Assembly: GCF_018324385.1 (NCBI RefSeq)
Contig: NZ_AP019536.1
Coordinates: 2,418,001-2,482,000 of the forward strand
Direction: 5' to 3'
Source of the DNA: Ferrigenium kumadai
GTDB lineage: Bacteria; Pseudomonadota; Gammaproteobacteria; Burkholderiales; Gallionellaceae
DNA: 64,000 nt
This document shows, one piece after another, positions 53,498 to 62,774 of this stretch (position 1 is its first letter; each line of letters starts with the position of its first letter). A program made the translations under genes and the position numbers. The notes under the pieces are model-generated. The model was not told where the DNA came from. It saw only the letters and a program-made list of their open reading frames with translations, and did no database searches.

Positions 53498-55654
53498 TCA
53501 GTTCCCTGCTAATTCAATGGAGATACGGCTGACCTCAATAATTTCCTCAAATGGGATCGGAAGCGAACTATCGCCCTCAATTGCAGCAACAAACGCCTTC
53601 GCACAATTCTTCTGTCCTTTGTCCTGTCGCCACAGGTTCATTTTCGAGAAACCCGGCCACCCGTAGCCTGTCAGCCGCCGGAAATTGTCGAGCTGCAATA
53701 CTCGACCTCCCGTAAATACCTCCAACCTCTCCTTGGGGAAGGACTTGCTACCGTTGGCAAAGTAATGCACGGTACCCACCGACCCATCGGCAAAAACGAG
53801 CTCCAGGTTCACTGTATCCTGAGTAGCGGAATTCATTGATGTTCTGCGCCATTCCACGATAGGCACCCCGGCCAGGAAACGCAGCAAATCAATGAAATGG
53901 CATGCCTCCCCAACGACGCGCCCTCCCCCCACTTCGGGATCTTGGGTCCAGTGCTCCGCAGGAATCGCCCCGGCGTTCACCGTCATCACAAAGGCCTTTG
54001 GCCCCGTGGCCCCAGCCAGCAACTCCTTCATCTTTTGCACCTGAGGGGCAAAACGGCGATTGAACCCAACCATCACTACAGGCGACGCTAAAGGCGCAGT
54101 GCTAAAGGACGAATGCGCCGCTTTGATCTGTTCAAGCTCATCCACCTTCAAACATAAGGGCTTTTCTACAAAAACGTGCTTACCTGCAGCCAGTGCATCG
54201 CAAACCATTCTTGCATGACTGTCGTGCCGTGTCGTAATAATCACAGCATTCACTTCCGCATCCGCCAGCACGCTTGCCGTGTCGGTGGTCGTCGCCTCGA
54301 AACCAAACTTGCGTCCAGCATGCAAGCCGCTCACGCCCCCTCCCGATGCCACAGTTTTCAACCGGGCTCCGGTGGCCTTGAAGGCTGAAATCAACACCGC
54401 CGTAGCGTAATTCCCCGCCCCGATTACTCCGAGCGATGCGGGACATACATCCTTCTTCTCTGTGCGAGAAAGAGGCTGGGGGCGAGAAGACGCATGGGAA
54501 CCAAGATCTACCGTCTGCCGCCGTACCCCCTTCGCCGATTCTTCACTCTGAGGATAGTTCAGAAGTATCCCAAGCGATGCCCCGCCCCCCGCCACCACTT
54601 CATACGCTTGTTCCGCCTTATCAATGGCAAACCGGTGTGAAATCAGCGGTTTTACGTCCAATCTCCCATCGGCCATCATGTCTAACACGGCCTCGAAATT
54701 GCGCTGCTCTGTCCAGCGCACAAACGCCGCAGGGTAATCGTGGCCCTTGTCTTCATAGTTCGGATCGTAGCGGCCGGGACCATAGGAACACGAAACCTGG
54801 AACGTCAATTCCTTCTCAAAAAAGTCGGCCCGCGATAGCTCGAGACCAGTCACGCCAACCAACACGATGCGCCCGCGCTTGCGGCACATCAGCGCCGCTT
54901 GGTGGACAGGTTCATTGCTCTTGGTAGAAGCCGTAATGATCACGGCATCTACCCCACGCCCACGCGAAAAACGTTGCGCTGCCGCAACAGGATCTTCTCC
55001 CGTTGAAAGGTTCACCACTTCCGCCCCGAAGCGTTTCGCCATCTCAAGCTTAGCCGGATCATAGTCGATACCTAACACCCGGCAACCATGCGCACGTAAG
55101 AGTTGCACCGTCACCAAGCCAATCAAGCCAAGGCCGGTCACCACTACCGCCTCTCCCAGCGTAGGCTTTACCAGCCGGATGCCCTGTAGTGCGATAGCGC
55201 CCAAAACCGTAAAGGCAGCTTCCTCGTCAGATACCCCCTCCGGCACTTTCGCACAAAGGTTGATGGGGACACTCACCACCTCGGCGTGCTTACCGTTAGA
55301 AACCACTCGATCGCCAATCTCGAATGCCGTGCCCCCACCGCCGACTTCCAATACCCGCCCTACATTGCAGTACCCCAGCGGCAGTGGTTGGTCCAACTTG
55401 TTAAAAACCGCTTCAATCGTTGGCATTAATCCGTCGGTGCGAATCTTGTCCAGGACCATCCGCACCTTATCCGGCTGCTGTCGAGCCTTTTCTATCCAGC
55501 CCGCCTTGCCAAATTCGACCAACATGCGTTCCGTGCCCGCAGAGACCAGGGTTTGTGAAGAATGGATCAACAACTGCCCGCGCTTGACCGCCGGACAGGG
55601 CACTTCGGCAACTTCGGTAATGCCGGTTTTGAGAGACTGCAGGACTTGTTTCAC
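53498..55654 (-). CDS. Bi-domain alcohol dehydrogenase / Gfo-Idh-MocA oxidoreductase
   Basis: A 718-residue fusion. Residues about 1-370 form a zinc-type alcohol dehydrogenase: [48 protein letters not shown]. Residues about 400-700 form a Gfo/Idh/MocA oxidoreductase: [24 protein letters not shown] with the catalytic-type Lys, [15 protein letters not shown]. This fusion is typical of polysaccharide loci with heparinase-like proteins, as here, but its sugar substrate is not known. It is bounded by a four-base overlap with the HisF-like gene and an 11-base gap to wecB. Confidence 0.9.
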   Translation of the reverse strand: MKQVLQSLKTGITEVAEVPCPAVKRGQLLIHSSQTLVSAGTERMLVEFGKAGWIEKARQQPDKVRMVLDKIRTDGLMPTIEAVFNKLDQPLPLGYCNVGRVLEVGGGGTAFEIGDRVVSNGKHAEVVSVPINLCAKVPEGVSDEEAAFTVLGAIALQGIRLVKPTLGEAVVVTGLGLIGLVTVQLLRAHGCRVLGIDYDPAKLEMAKRFGAEVVNLSTGEDPVAAAQRFSRGRGVDAVIITASTKSNEPVHQAALMCRKRGRIVLVGVTGLELSRADFFEKELTFQVSCSYGPGRYDPNYEDKGHDYPAAFVRWTEQRNFEAVLDMMADGRLDVKPLISHRFAIDKAEQAYEVVAGGGASLGILLNYPQSEESAKGVRRQTVDLGSHASSRPQPLSRTEKKDVCPASLGVIGAGNYATAVLISAFKATGARLKTVASGGGVSGLHAGRKFGFEATTTDTASVLADAEVNAVIITTRHDSHARMVCDALAAGKHVFVEKPLCLKVDELEQIKAAHSSFSTAPLASPVVMVGFNRRFAPQVQKMKELLAGATGPKAFVMTVNAGAIPAEHWTQDPEVGGGRVVGEACHFIDLLRFLAGVPIVEWRRTSMNSATQDTVNLELVFADGSVGTVHYFANGSKSFPKERLEVFTGGRVLQLDNFRRLTGYGWPGFSKMNLWRQDKGQKNCAKAFVAAIEGDSSLPIPFEEIIEVSRISIELAGN

Positions 55655-56442
55655 GTATTACCCTTACTATTCAATAACAACGCGTCTTTCTCGGCGCGCC
55701 CCGGATAATTTATCAATACGGCCCGGTATTTCCCCTTAAAAACAAACAAGCTACCGGCTGCCGCGCCAATTATTCCAAATTTGTGAACCAAGTCCCGTAT
55801 ATCATTTAGGGACCCCGCTCCACCCAGCACCGACATTGGCAAGGAAGTGGCGTCTCTTACGCGAGAAATCAGTTCTAAATCATAGCCACTCATCTCACCA
55901 TCCCGATCTATGTTATTTACAACTATTTCTCCAGCCCCAAGCGCCTCCGCCCGCCGCGCAAATTCCGCCGGCTCAAAACCAGTCCCCAGCGTGCCGTTTT
56001 GAATAAAAACTTCGTAGCGACGGAATAACCCGACCTTCTTTACATCCAACACCACGACGATACTTTGATTGCCTACACGAATGGCAGCCTCGGAAATCAA
56101 TTCCGGCGTCTTTACAGCCGCCGCACCAATTGCCACCTTCTCGACCCCGAGACTGATGATCTTTTCTACTTGATCGACACTCGTTACCCCCCCCCCATAA
56201 CACAAAGGCATACGGCATTCCGCAGCCAGATTGGCAATCAGTGTGTAATTGGGTGCGCGATTATGCATAGTGGCATCAATGTCCACAACAACCAGCTCGT
56301 CGACCTCTTTCTCGTTAAAGATGCGAACCGCGTTGATTGGGTCCCCTACATACTTTGGCTCGCCAAAACGAACTGTCTTAACCAGCCCACCATTTTTAAC
56401 AAGCAAGCAGGGGATAATTCTTGGGCGCAACATTCTTGGCAT
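55651..56442 (-). CDS. HisF-like subunit of acetamidino-sugar amidotransferase
   Basis: A 263-residue (beta/alpha)8 protein close to HisF. It starts RIIPCLLVKNGGLVKT. In true HisF the corresponding block is CLDVKDG with the catalytic Asp11; here that Asp is Leu, while the second catalytic Asp (VVVLDVKKVG) remains. This supports a role in passing ammonia rather than in histidine synthesis. Next to HisH- and WbpG-like genes it fits the three-protein system that converts an acetamido to an acetamidino group on an O-antigen sugar. A tract of ten G occurs within the gene. The start has a TAGGAAA site. Confidence 0.9.
   Translation of the reverse strand: MPRMLRPRIIPCLLVKNGGLVKTVRFGEPKYVGDPINAVRIFNEKEVDELVVVDIDATMHNRAPNYTLIANLAAECRMPLCYGGGVTSVDQVEKIISLGVEKVAIGAAAVKTPELISEAAIRVGNQSIVVVLDVKKVGLFRRYEVFIQNGTLGTGFEPAEFARRAEALGAGEIVVNNIDRDGEMSGYDLELISRVRDATSLPMSVLGGAGSLNDIRDLVHKFGIIGAAAGSLFVFKGKYRAVLINYPGRAEKDALLLNSKGNT
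56187..56196 (-). repeat. Ten-base G tract inside the HisF-like gene
   Basis: Ten C in a row on the plus strand (ten G in the coding strand) encode Gly-Gly-Gly-Val in CYGGGVTS. It is the longest homopolymer seen in the window. A tract of this length is a known type of slipped-strand phase-variation site in surface-glycan genes; here that use is inferred. Confidence 0.8.
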
Positions 56443-56448
56443 CGTTTC

Positions 56449-57063
56449 CTATGTGAGTTCAGCAAAGTTTTTCAGTAGTTGAACGCCCCACTGATGACTC
56501 TTTTCGGGATGAAACTGGGTGCCGAATACGTTACCTGACTGCACTGCCGAAGCAAACGAAATACCGTAATCCGTCCACGCCACAACCTCATCTGCATTCC
56601 TTGCCGCAAAGTAGTAGGAATGCAAAAAATAAAACCTCGGTGAAGTCATCCCATTGAACAGGATGCTTGAATCACGCGGTTGCACATCATTCCAGCCCAT
56701 ATGTGGCAGGTGTGTCTTTTGACTAAACCCCGCCTCATCAAAACGCACAACCTCTGCGTCGATCCACCCCAGTCCCGGCAGCTTACCCTCATCGCTACGC
56801 CGGGCCATCATCTGCATGCCTACACACACACCTAACACCGGCCGCTTTTTAACCAACACCAGTTCGTCCAGGCAGTCGCGCATCCCAGATTCATTAAGCC
56901 GCGTCATAGCCCAGTCAAACGCCCCCACCCCTGGCAAAATGATTCTTTCGGCTGCAGTCAGTGCGTCTGCTGTCTGCGCCACAGTAACCGGAATGTTCAA
57001 CCGTTTGTAGATATTGACGAACGCCTGGATATTTCCCAAGCCATAATCGACCAGGGTGATCAC
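56449..57063 (-). CDS. HisH-like glutamine amidotransferase subunit
   Basis: A 204-residue class-I glutaminase. It starts TLVDYGLGNIQAFVNIYKRL. The nucleophile Cys lies in PVLGVCVGMQMM, the catalytic His/Glu pair in GTQFHPEKSHQWG, and the GVGAFDWAM oxyanion block is present. It should release ammonia from glutamine for the HisF-like partner six bases downstream. The start overlaps the WbpG-like stop by four bases. Because the partner HisF lacks Asp11, this copy probably serves LPS sugar modification rather than histidine synthesis. Confidence 0.92.
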   Translation of the reverse strand: MITLVDYGLGNIQAFVNIYKRLNIPVTVAQTADALTAAERIILPGVGAFDWAMTRLNESGMRDCLDELVLVKKRPVLGVCVGMQMMARRSDEGKLPGLGWIDAEVVRFDEAGFSQKTHLPHMGWNDVQPRDSSILFNGMTSPRFYFLHSYYFAARNADEVVAWTDYGISFASAVQSGNVFGTQFHPEKSHQWGVQLLKNFAELT

Positions 57064-58199
57064 CGTTTGCCGCCCACTTCCAAACCCAGCGCCTTCATCA
57101 CCCTCGCCCCCAGGGTGTAAATCCAGTCCTGCGACCGATAGTCCTTATAACTTTTGTTGGGCGCATCCATATAGCCTTGCAACTCCGTCACAGAAATACC
57201 TAGCTTGGTCGCCACATACTCAAAGTCCTGCGCAACTGTAGCCTCGTCATAGGGAGGCGTAACCAGTTTTTCAAGCGCCTCTTGCCGTGTCATCTGACCA
57301 GTCAGAATCAGGCTGGAAAATTGCACTCTTCGAGTGTCATAGCCGAACTTCTTAGGCAGCCAGTATCCCTCATAGAACCGAGTAAACCGCGACTCAAAGT
57401 GCTTCTGCGGGTAAGGCTGCCACCCAAATTTCTCCACCAGCAATTTGACCGCATCTTGTTTGATGTAGGGCACATAATTAAGCGGCCGCACTACCTTGAT
57501 CCTTTTTACATAAGGTAAAAAGATCTTGTGCCACAAGATCGATGTAACGGGATAGCGCACGAGCGGTCGAGCCCCGAAGCGGCGATGAATGTCCCGCAAC
57601 TGGATTGAGTCCGATTGGTAATACATCCACTCCAGCGGATTGCGAACACATTCCGTCGAAAGATTGGCTCCGGTCAGAATATATTTGACGTTGTACTGCT
57701 CCGCGAATTTGTACATAGTCGCGAAGAAAGCGTGATCCTGCGGCGTATCAATATGGGGCACGCCGGATTTGAAGAACGCGAGTTGAAGATCGCGCATTTC
57801 TTCCCAATCAATCACTTCTGTGTATAAATCCAGCCCCAAGCCATCTACCAGTTTTTCGATGTTGTTAACGGCTTCCTGAGAGTTCCATCCCGCATCTACG
57901 TGGAATACCAAAGGCCGCAAACCAAGTGTCTCCTTGGCAATGTATGTTAAATACGAGCTATCGATGCCGCCGCTCATACCGATGATGCAATCAAAGTCCT
58001 TGCCAACCCCAGCCCGCTTGATCTTTTCAACAAGGTCATGCAACTCACGCTGCCCCTGCTCATCTTGATGCCAGTTCGGTAAAGTATGTTGGTAAAAGGT
58101 GTTGCAATGGTCGCAGACGCCCTGATCGTCAAATACGATCAGTGAATCCGATGTGTCCATCACACAGTTGGAGCAGATTTGATAGGGTCTGGTTGACAT
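57060..58199 (-). CDS. WbpG-like N-acetyl-sugar amidotransferase
   Basis: A 379-residue protein of the PP-loop ATP pyrophosphatase type. The ATP site is IIGMSGGIDSSYLTYIAKE. The N-terminal zinc-ribbon-like Cys set is ICSNCVMDTSDS with DHCNTFYQ. Later blocks include GANLSTECVRNPLEW and the C-terminal LGARVMKALGLEVGG. WbpG, HisH2 and HisF2 in Pseudomonas aeruginosa O5, and PseA in Campylobacter, form acetamidino sugars in this way. It is first of the three coupled genes. The sugar acceptor in this strain is unknown. Confidence 0.92.
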   Translation of the reverse strand: MSTRPYQICSNCVMDTSDSLIVFDDQGVCDHCNTFYQHTLPNWHQDEQGQRELHDLVEKIKRAGVGKDFDCIIGMSGGIDSSYLTYIAKETLGLRPLVFHVDAGWNSQEAVNNIEKLVDGLGLDLYTEVIDWEEMRDLQLAFFKSGVPHIDTPQDHAFFATMYKFAEQYNVKYILTGANLSTECVRNPLEWMYYQSDSIQLRDIHRRFGARPLVRYPVTSILWHKIFLPYVKRIKVVRPLNYVPYIKQDAVKLLVEKFGWQPYPQKHFESRFTRFYEGYWLPKKFGYDTRRVQFSSLILTGQMTRQEALEKLVTPPYDEATVAQDFEYVATKLGISVTELQGYMDAPNKSYKDYRSQDWIYTLGARVMKALGLEVGGKR

Positions 58200-58287
58200 T
58201 GTGATTCAGGATCCGGAGCGTGATGTTATGGGAACCAAGGATGTACCTGGAAAAACCCTGCAAGAATATCAGTTCTCCTGCGCCCCG

Positions 58288-59496
58288 TCAGCCCTTGGCG
58301 CAGGCACGAATTACATTGGGCAACGCTTGAAGTTCGTCAACAGACTGAAGCACTCGAAACCGAGCGCGCAACCGAGCGATCTGCGCTTCCAAATCACCCG
58401 TGGTGAGCGGCCCCTCCGCCTCCAGCAGTTCACGTAACGCATAGCGCAGGCTGCCATCCACCGTTACACCGGCCGCCAACGCTTCAGTCACCCAAGGCAA
58501 TACAGCCGCCTGGTACGACGACGCCGTCGTTTCAATCAGGCCGCAAGCTCGGAAAGCGGTGTCGAGACCCAGACGTGGATCGATCGGACCACCGCCGGCG
58601 GCGACCAAGAACGCCTTCAGCAACGAAGCCAGCGGGCGCGGGGCCACACCCCAAGTATCGTCGGCATTGTGCATCACTGCACCCTGCCGTATAACTCCCG
58701 GCTCCGTTGAAAAGTCCAACTCCAAAGTACCCTTAGTGGTCTCCACCGCAATCACCCGTCGGCGCTGGGGTGCATTGCGTTCCAAGGTGATTTGACAAGG
58801 ATGACCAGCAAGCGTCAGCGGGATCCTCACCCTGCTACCACCCGCTTCGACATCCACCGGTCCGCCTGCCATCGGAAAGGAGGCAAAAACTGTCTGCAAG
58901 ATTGAAACTACATGAGGCAGGCAATCCACATACACTGGCACGCCTGGGTCATACTGTTTGTTTTCCCCATAACGCCTTTCTCCAACAGAGTCGGCCCACT
59001 CCACTGCGATCGACTGAACCTCCCCTGCGGCGGCCACATGATGTGCAAATGTTTCAAGATAACGCGCAAACCGGAACACATGAGCTGCTGCAAGAAATTG
59101 GCCCCGTTCCGCAGCTTGAGCGGAAAGGCTGTATGCATCATTGAGGGTCAAAGCAAAAGGCTTCTCCACCAGAACCGCGGCCCCCTGCCCAAGCGCCCAG
59201 CTTGCGGCAGTCACGTGGTCCCTGGCCGCATTTGCAATAATCACAGCGGTATGCCCCCGAGAGAGCCGTTCAGGCCGCCCGTCCAGCACCTGCAGACGGT
59301 TGCCAAGGCCTCGCTCGCGTATCCATGTGTTTAGTGCTTCGGCACCTCGCGGGGAGCAAACCGCAAGCCCAACGGACGCGGGCAAAAGGCCGCATAGGAC
59401 GTCCACCAGCACGCGAGCCCATCGCCCTCCGCCGAGGATAAGAATATGGTCTGGCAAGCTTCCTGGAAAATCACAGTCTCGTTCAACCGCCACCAT
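58288..59496 (-). CDS. Gfo/Idh/MocA-type sugar oxidoreductase
   Basis: About 402 residues from the ATG at 59496; a GTG five codons upstream is an alternative, and no ribosome site is clear. The N-terminal Rossmann domain has HILILGGGRWARVLVDVL, followed by AVIIANAARDHV and the lysine block AVLVEKPFALTL. The C-terminal alpha/beta domain contains ADSVGERRYGENKQYDPG and VYVDCLPHVVSIL. A separate helical tail of about 90 residues (AVLPWVTEALAAGV to the end) is longer than usual. It lies between the amidino module and a C-methyltransferase, so it may oxidise or reduce an O-antigen sugar. Substrate unknown. Confidence 0.8.
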   Translation of the reverse strand: MVAVERDCDFPGSLPDHILILGGGRWARVLVDVLCGLLPASVGLAVCSPRGAEALNTWIRERGLGNRLQVLDGRPERLSRGHTAVIIANAARDHVTAASWALGQGAAVLVEKPFALTLNDAYSLSAQAAERGQFLAAAHVFRFARYLETFAHHVAAAGEVQSIAVEWADSVGERRYGENKQYDPGVPVYVDCLPHVVSILQTVFASFPMAGGPVDVEAGGSRVRIPLTLAGHPCQITLERNAPQRRRVIAVETTKGTLELDFSTEPGVIRQGAVMHNADDTWGVAPRPLASLLKAFLVAAGGGPIDPRLGLDTAFRACGLIETTASSYQAAVLPWVTEALAAGVTVDGSLRYALRELLEAEGPLTTGDLEAQIARLRARFRVLQSVDELQALPNVIRACAKG

Positions 59497-59538
59497 GGGC
59501 CGATACCCCACGCTTGATCGTTTCAGACAAGCCAGATG

Positions 59539-60777
59539 TCAGACGAAGTCCTCCGGACTAACGATGTCAATGATCGGACCGGTGTATCCCCGAGCCGTCA
59601 GATAGCTGCGAATCTCGCCGGAAATATGCCAGGCAAGATTCAACAGTGGCTTGGAGAGGTCCCCGCCTGAAAAAAGATCGTCGTCTGACATGATAGGAAT
59701 ACGTGTGCCCGGCAAATAATGACCGATCTTCATGGAGCCCGGTTTCTCGTATACCGCAGAGACAAGATCAGCATCAAGACCCAGAAGTTTGACGAGAATA
59801 GCCGCGCGACCGGGGAAAGCCTTGGCGGCAAGCTTTCCGTGCTGGCGAACCAAGCCTTCTATTTCGGCCTTCTTACGGGCACGCCACAACTCCACATTCT
59901 TCTGCATGCGTCGGAAACGTTCGGGGAAAGCGGCCTCCCGATCCAAAATGGCACGAACCTCATCGCTCACCACCTGCGCCGAGGCATTGGCAGGCCCCAA
60001 GAACACCCGGATATTACCGCCGTAGCGCGAAGGAAATTCCACCCCAGAAACCGCAACGCCCAGCGACTTGGCAATATGAACAAATGAAGTGTAGCTGTAC
60101 GTCCTAGGATGCTCGTGATAGAAAGTATCGAACTGATTTCCGTCCAGAACCGCACCCAAGTAGTGGTTCTCGATCACAACAACTGTACCCGGAGACATCA
60201 GGCGGCGCAGTGACTCCAATACCGAGGTCAGATCCTCTATGTGGGCGAAAACGTTGGTGAAGACGATTAAGTCTGGCAAGCCCCGCTCTGCCGCAATGGC
60301 AGTAGCCAAGTCAGGCGTCAAATAATTGTTGTACACAGCGTGTCCCTGCCCTGCTGCATCAGCACACGCGCCCGTGGGTTCCACTCCGATCGTTTCGGCT
60401 CCCTTTTCGCGGAAGAAGCCCAAGAGACTGCCATCATTGCAGCCGACATCCAGAACCTTCTTCCCCTTCAGGCTGCCAAACCTGTTTTCGCAGCTCTCCA
60501 CAAAGCCTTGCATCCCCTTGAGGACGTCAGCTGTAAAGCGAGACCTGTAGTGATAAGTCATCGGGAAGAGATCGTGCTTGGGAACCTGGTATTTCTGGTG
60601 TGCCGTACGACAGGTCTCGCAGTACAAGATTTGGATGGGATACTCAACGCAGACCCGGTTGTCGCCTACTGGCACGAGGTCATCACACATTGGATGGAGG
60701 TTCAAATCAAGAACCAAGGATAGATCCTTATTGCCGCAAACTTCGCAACGGGAAATTTCATTCATTTGAGGTTTCAT
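59539..60777 (-). CDS. Sugar C-methyltransferase (NovU/TylCIII-like)
   Basis: A 412-residue SAM-dependent enzyme. The N-terminal zinc-binding domain has CEVCGNKDL and LYCETCRTAHQ. The methyltransferase core has KVLDVGCNDGSLLGFF. The active region has ENHYLGAVLDGNQFDTFYHEHPRTYS, with the Tyr/His block conserved in C-methyltransferases. The C-terminal domain has RYGGNIRVFLG and a further Rossmann-like fold. Related enzymes add a branching methyl group to a keto sugar. The start at 60777 (MKPQMNEISRC) is preferred over one seven codons upstream. Context suggests a branched sugar in the surface glycan. Confidence 0.85.
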   Translation of the reverse strand: MKPQMNEISRCEVCGNKDLSLVLDLNLHPMCDDLVPVGDNRVCVEYPIQILYCETCRTAHQKYQVPKHDLFPMTYHYRSRFTADVLKGMQGFVESCENRFGSLKGKKVLDVGCNDGSLLGFFREKGAETIGVEPTGACADAAGQGHAVYNNYLTPDLATAIAAERGLPDLIVFTNVFAHIEDLTSVLESLRRLMSPGTVVVIENHYLGAVLDGNQFDTFYHEHPRTYSYTSFVHIAKSLGVAVSGVEFPSRYGGNIRVFLGPANASAQVVSDEVRAILDREAAFPERFRRMQKNVELWRARKKAEIEGLVRQHGKLAAKAFPGRAAILVKLLGLDADLVSAVYEKPGSMKIGHYLPGTRIPIMSDDDLFSGGDLSKPLLNLAWHISGEIRSYLTARGYTGPIIDIVSPEDFV

Positions 60778-61082
60778 ATAAACTTTTTCAATTAGCACCC
60801 AGACCCCAAAGGCATGGGCTTTAAGTTACGGCCAACGCCGCTTATGGCCATTACTTCGACCAATTGTTCTTACCACATGAAGCCACTACCAAACACCTCT
60901 GACTTCTGCAACCCAATGGATTTCTTTCACAGTTACCCGTAATACTTCCGCCCCATTGGACAACACACACCTGACGTGGCCAAAGGCTCGGCCAAACGTA
61001 CTCATATTCTTAACAAGGGCCCTGCTGAAACTCAAGCTCAGCGGAAACCAAAACTTTCAAATTATAACAATAATTGAAAATT
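60778..61082. other. Intergenic stretch with a possible 39-codon reading frame
   Basis: This AT-richer gap in the polysaccharide array contains no recognised gene. On the minus strand an ATG-initiated frame runs from 61005 to 60886 (39 codons: starts MSTFGRAFGH, ends VAEVRGVW). It has no clear ribosome site and matches no family I recognise. It may be a remnant of a lost gene. The rest has only short AT-rich runs. Confidence 0.35.
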
Positions 61083-61781
61083 CTATACCACCGTCCCCGT
61101 AGCATAGTATTGAGCTCCGAAAGGAAGCCAGCCAAGCCTCTCATCAAGTCGGCGAAAAGCATGGTGTGCAAAAGGTGTAAAGAGGATTGATCGGGCGTAC
61201 ACGTTTTCAAATCCTGCCTGCCTGAGCATATCTGCAAGTTTTCGGTGGGGTAACAAGACTGCGCCCACATCGATGTCATTGTGCGCCACAACGTAGCTGG
61301 TCAATGGATTCAGCGGATTGTGCTCGAATATTATTATTTGCCCGCCAGGCCTAAGAACACGCCGAGCTTCCGCGAGAAATTGAGCCCATTGCGATGGTGC
61401 CACATGGTGCATAACACAAATGGCCAGCGCCACATCAAAGCTAGCCTCGGCAAACGGAAGGACTTGCCCATCATATGCGCAATAACGATTTTCTGGGTTA
61501 CTCATCTGAGCCAGCGACAGCACCTCTTCCGCCGGCTCTACTCCTGTTACATCATATCCAAAACTATGCAGCATAGGATGTATGAAGCCATGCCCACAAC
61601 CGATATCCAAAACCTTAGGCCTGCATGCATCCGAAAGATGTTTTGAAATAACTAGTTTTATAAAATCAGCTTTGACTTTGGTATAGAAATCCAGTCCTTT
61701 ACCAGCAAAACTAATTTTTTCTTCAATTACCTCTTTATAGGTGAATTTTTGAGCATTGAAATCTGTCGTATTTTTTGGCAT
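61083..61781 (-). CDS. Class I SAM-dependent methyltransferase
   Basis: A 232-residue methyltransferase with a clear SAM fold: motif I VLDIGCGHGFIHPML, the acidic post-I GVEPAEEVLSL, motif II FDVALAICVMHHVAPSQW and motif III VLRPGGQIIIFEHNPLNPLT. It has a normal UbiE/Methyltransf_11-like layout. I prefer the ATG at 61781 because a longer frame would begin inside the preceding glycosyltransferase gene. Sitting between a polyprenyl-phosphate GT2 and the C-methyltransferase, it may methylate a sugar or a lipid-linked intermediate; the acceptor is unknown. Confidence 0.85.
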   Translation of the reverse strand: MPKNTTDFNAQKFTYKEVIEEKISFAGKGLDFYTKVKADFIKLVISKHLSDACRPKVLDIGCGHGFIHPMLHSFGYDVTGVEPAEEVLSLAQMSNPENRYCAYDGQVLPFAEASFDVALAICVMHHVAPSQWAQFLAEARRVLRPGGQIIIFEHNPLNPLTSYVVAHNDIDVGAVLLPHRKLADMLRQAGFENVYARSILFTPFAHHAFRRLDERLGWLPFGAQYYATGTVV

Positions 61782-61791
61782 GCCAGTAACT

Positions 61792-62772
61792 TTAAATTTT
61801 TTCGTTGTACACACCGCCAGAGGCTTCGATGTTAAGTGCTTTTTCAATCACCACATAGGGCCGCATCCGAACCTGCTGATAGATACGAGCGATGTATTCG
61901 CCAATGATCCCAAGAAACAGTGCATTCAGACTGATGCCAAACAAAATTAGAATTGTGGTCGTTGCAAAGCCCGCAGGCCATTCGCCGGGTGCCAGAAGTC
62001 TGGCTATGATATAGCATCCTGTTAACAGGGCCATCAAAAGCGCAATGATCAGGCCCGCATAGGTTGCCAACTTCAGGGGTGCTGTGGAATGCGCATAAAC
62101 CCCCTCCAATGCCAAGCGAATCAATTGACGGAGGGGAAACTTGCTCTCGCCAAACTGACGGCTATTACGGGAAAACGAAACGGACGCCGGATTAATCGAT
62201 AGCTCCGAAACCAGTCCACGAACAAAGGGATGGGGGTCTTGGATAATTTTCAGCTGATCAAGAACCGTTCGGTCTATGAGACGAAAATCCCCGCTATTCA
62301 CCTCATGCTTAACGTCTGACAAATTGTTAAGCAGTGCATAGAAGGATCGCCGCACTAAAGCCTTTGCGCGACTTTCCTTCCGTTGCGCACGTATACCAAC
62401 CACGACATCATGCCCATCTCTCCACAACCGGATAAACTCATGAAAAAGTGACGGAGGATCCTCCAGGTCGCAGTCAATCTGGATGGCCGCGTCTCCAGAA
62501 GCGTGTCTATAGCCAGCCAGGATGGACTTATTGAACCCGAAATTCCTGGTAAATCGTAGCACTTTCACGCGTCTGTCGCGTTTTGCGATATCGGAAAGAA
62601 TTGAGAAACTCTTATCGACGCTATGGTTATCAGTGAATATGATTTCTACGTCAATATCATCATAGGCATTAAATTCCCGCAAAACAGCCTCGTATGACGC
62701 TTCAATATTGTCTTCTTCGTTATAGACAGGAATGACAACAGATATTAGTGTTTTCCGCATTGGGCTGGACAT
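61792..62772 (-). CDS. DPM1/GtrB-like GT2 glycosyltransferase
   Basis: About 326 residues with a GT2 catalytic domain and two C-terminal transmembrane helices. It starts ISVVIPVYNEEDNIEAS. Later blocks are VEIIFTDNHSVDKSF, RFTRNFGFNKSILAGYRHA, the metal-binding IDCDLEDPPSLFHEF and SKFPLRQLIRLALEG before the helices. This form transfers a sugar to undecaprenyl phosphate. It is the second such enzyme in the window, separate from the one at 34595. The ATG at 62772 is chosen over a TTG two codons upstream; the start overlaps the end of the preceding membrane protein gene. Confidence 0.88.
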   Translation of the reverse strand: MSSPMRKTLISVVIPVYNEEDNIEASYEAVLREFNAYDDIDVEIIFTDNHSVDKSFSILSDIAKRDRRVKVLRFTRNFGFNKSILAGYRHASGDAAIQIDCDLEDPPSLFHEFIRLWRDGHDVVVGIRAQRKESRAKALVRRSFYALLNNLSDVKHEVNSGDFRLIDRTVLDQLKIIQDPHPFVRGLVSELSINPASVSFSRNSRQFGESKFPLRQLIRLALEGVYAHSTAPLKLATYAGLIIALLMALLTGCYIIARLLAPGEWPAGFATTTILILFGISLNALFLGIIGEYIARIYQQVRMRPYVVIEKALNIEASGGVYNEKI

Positions 62773-62774
62773 GA

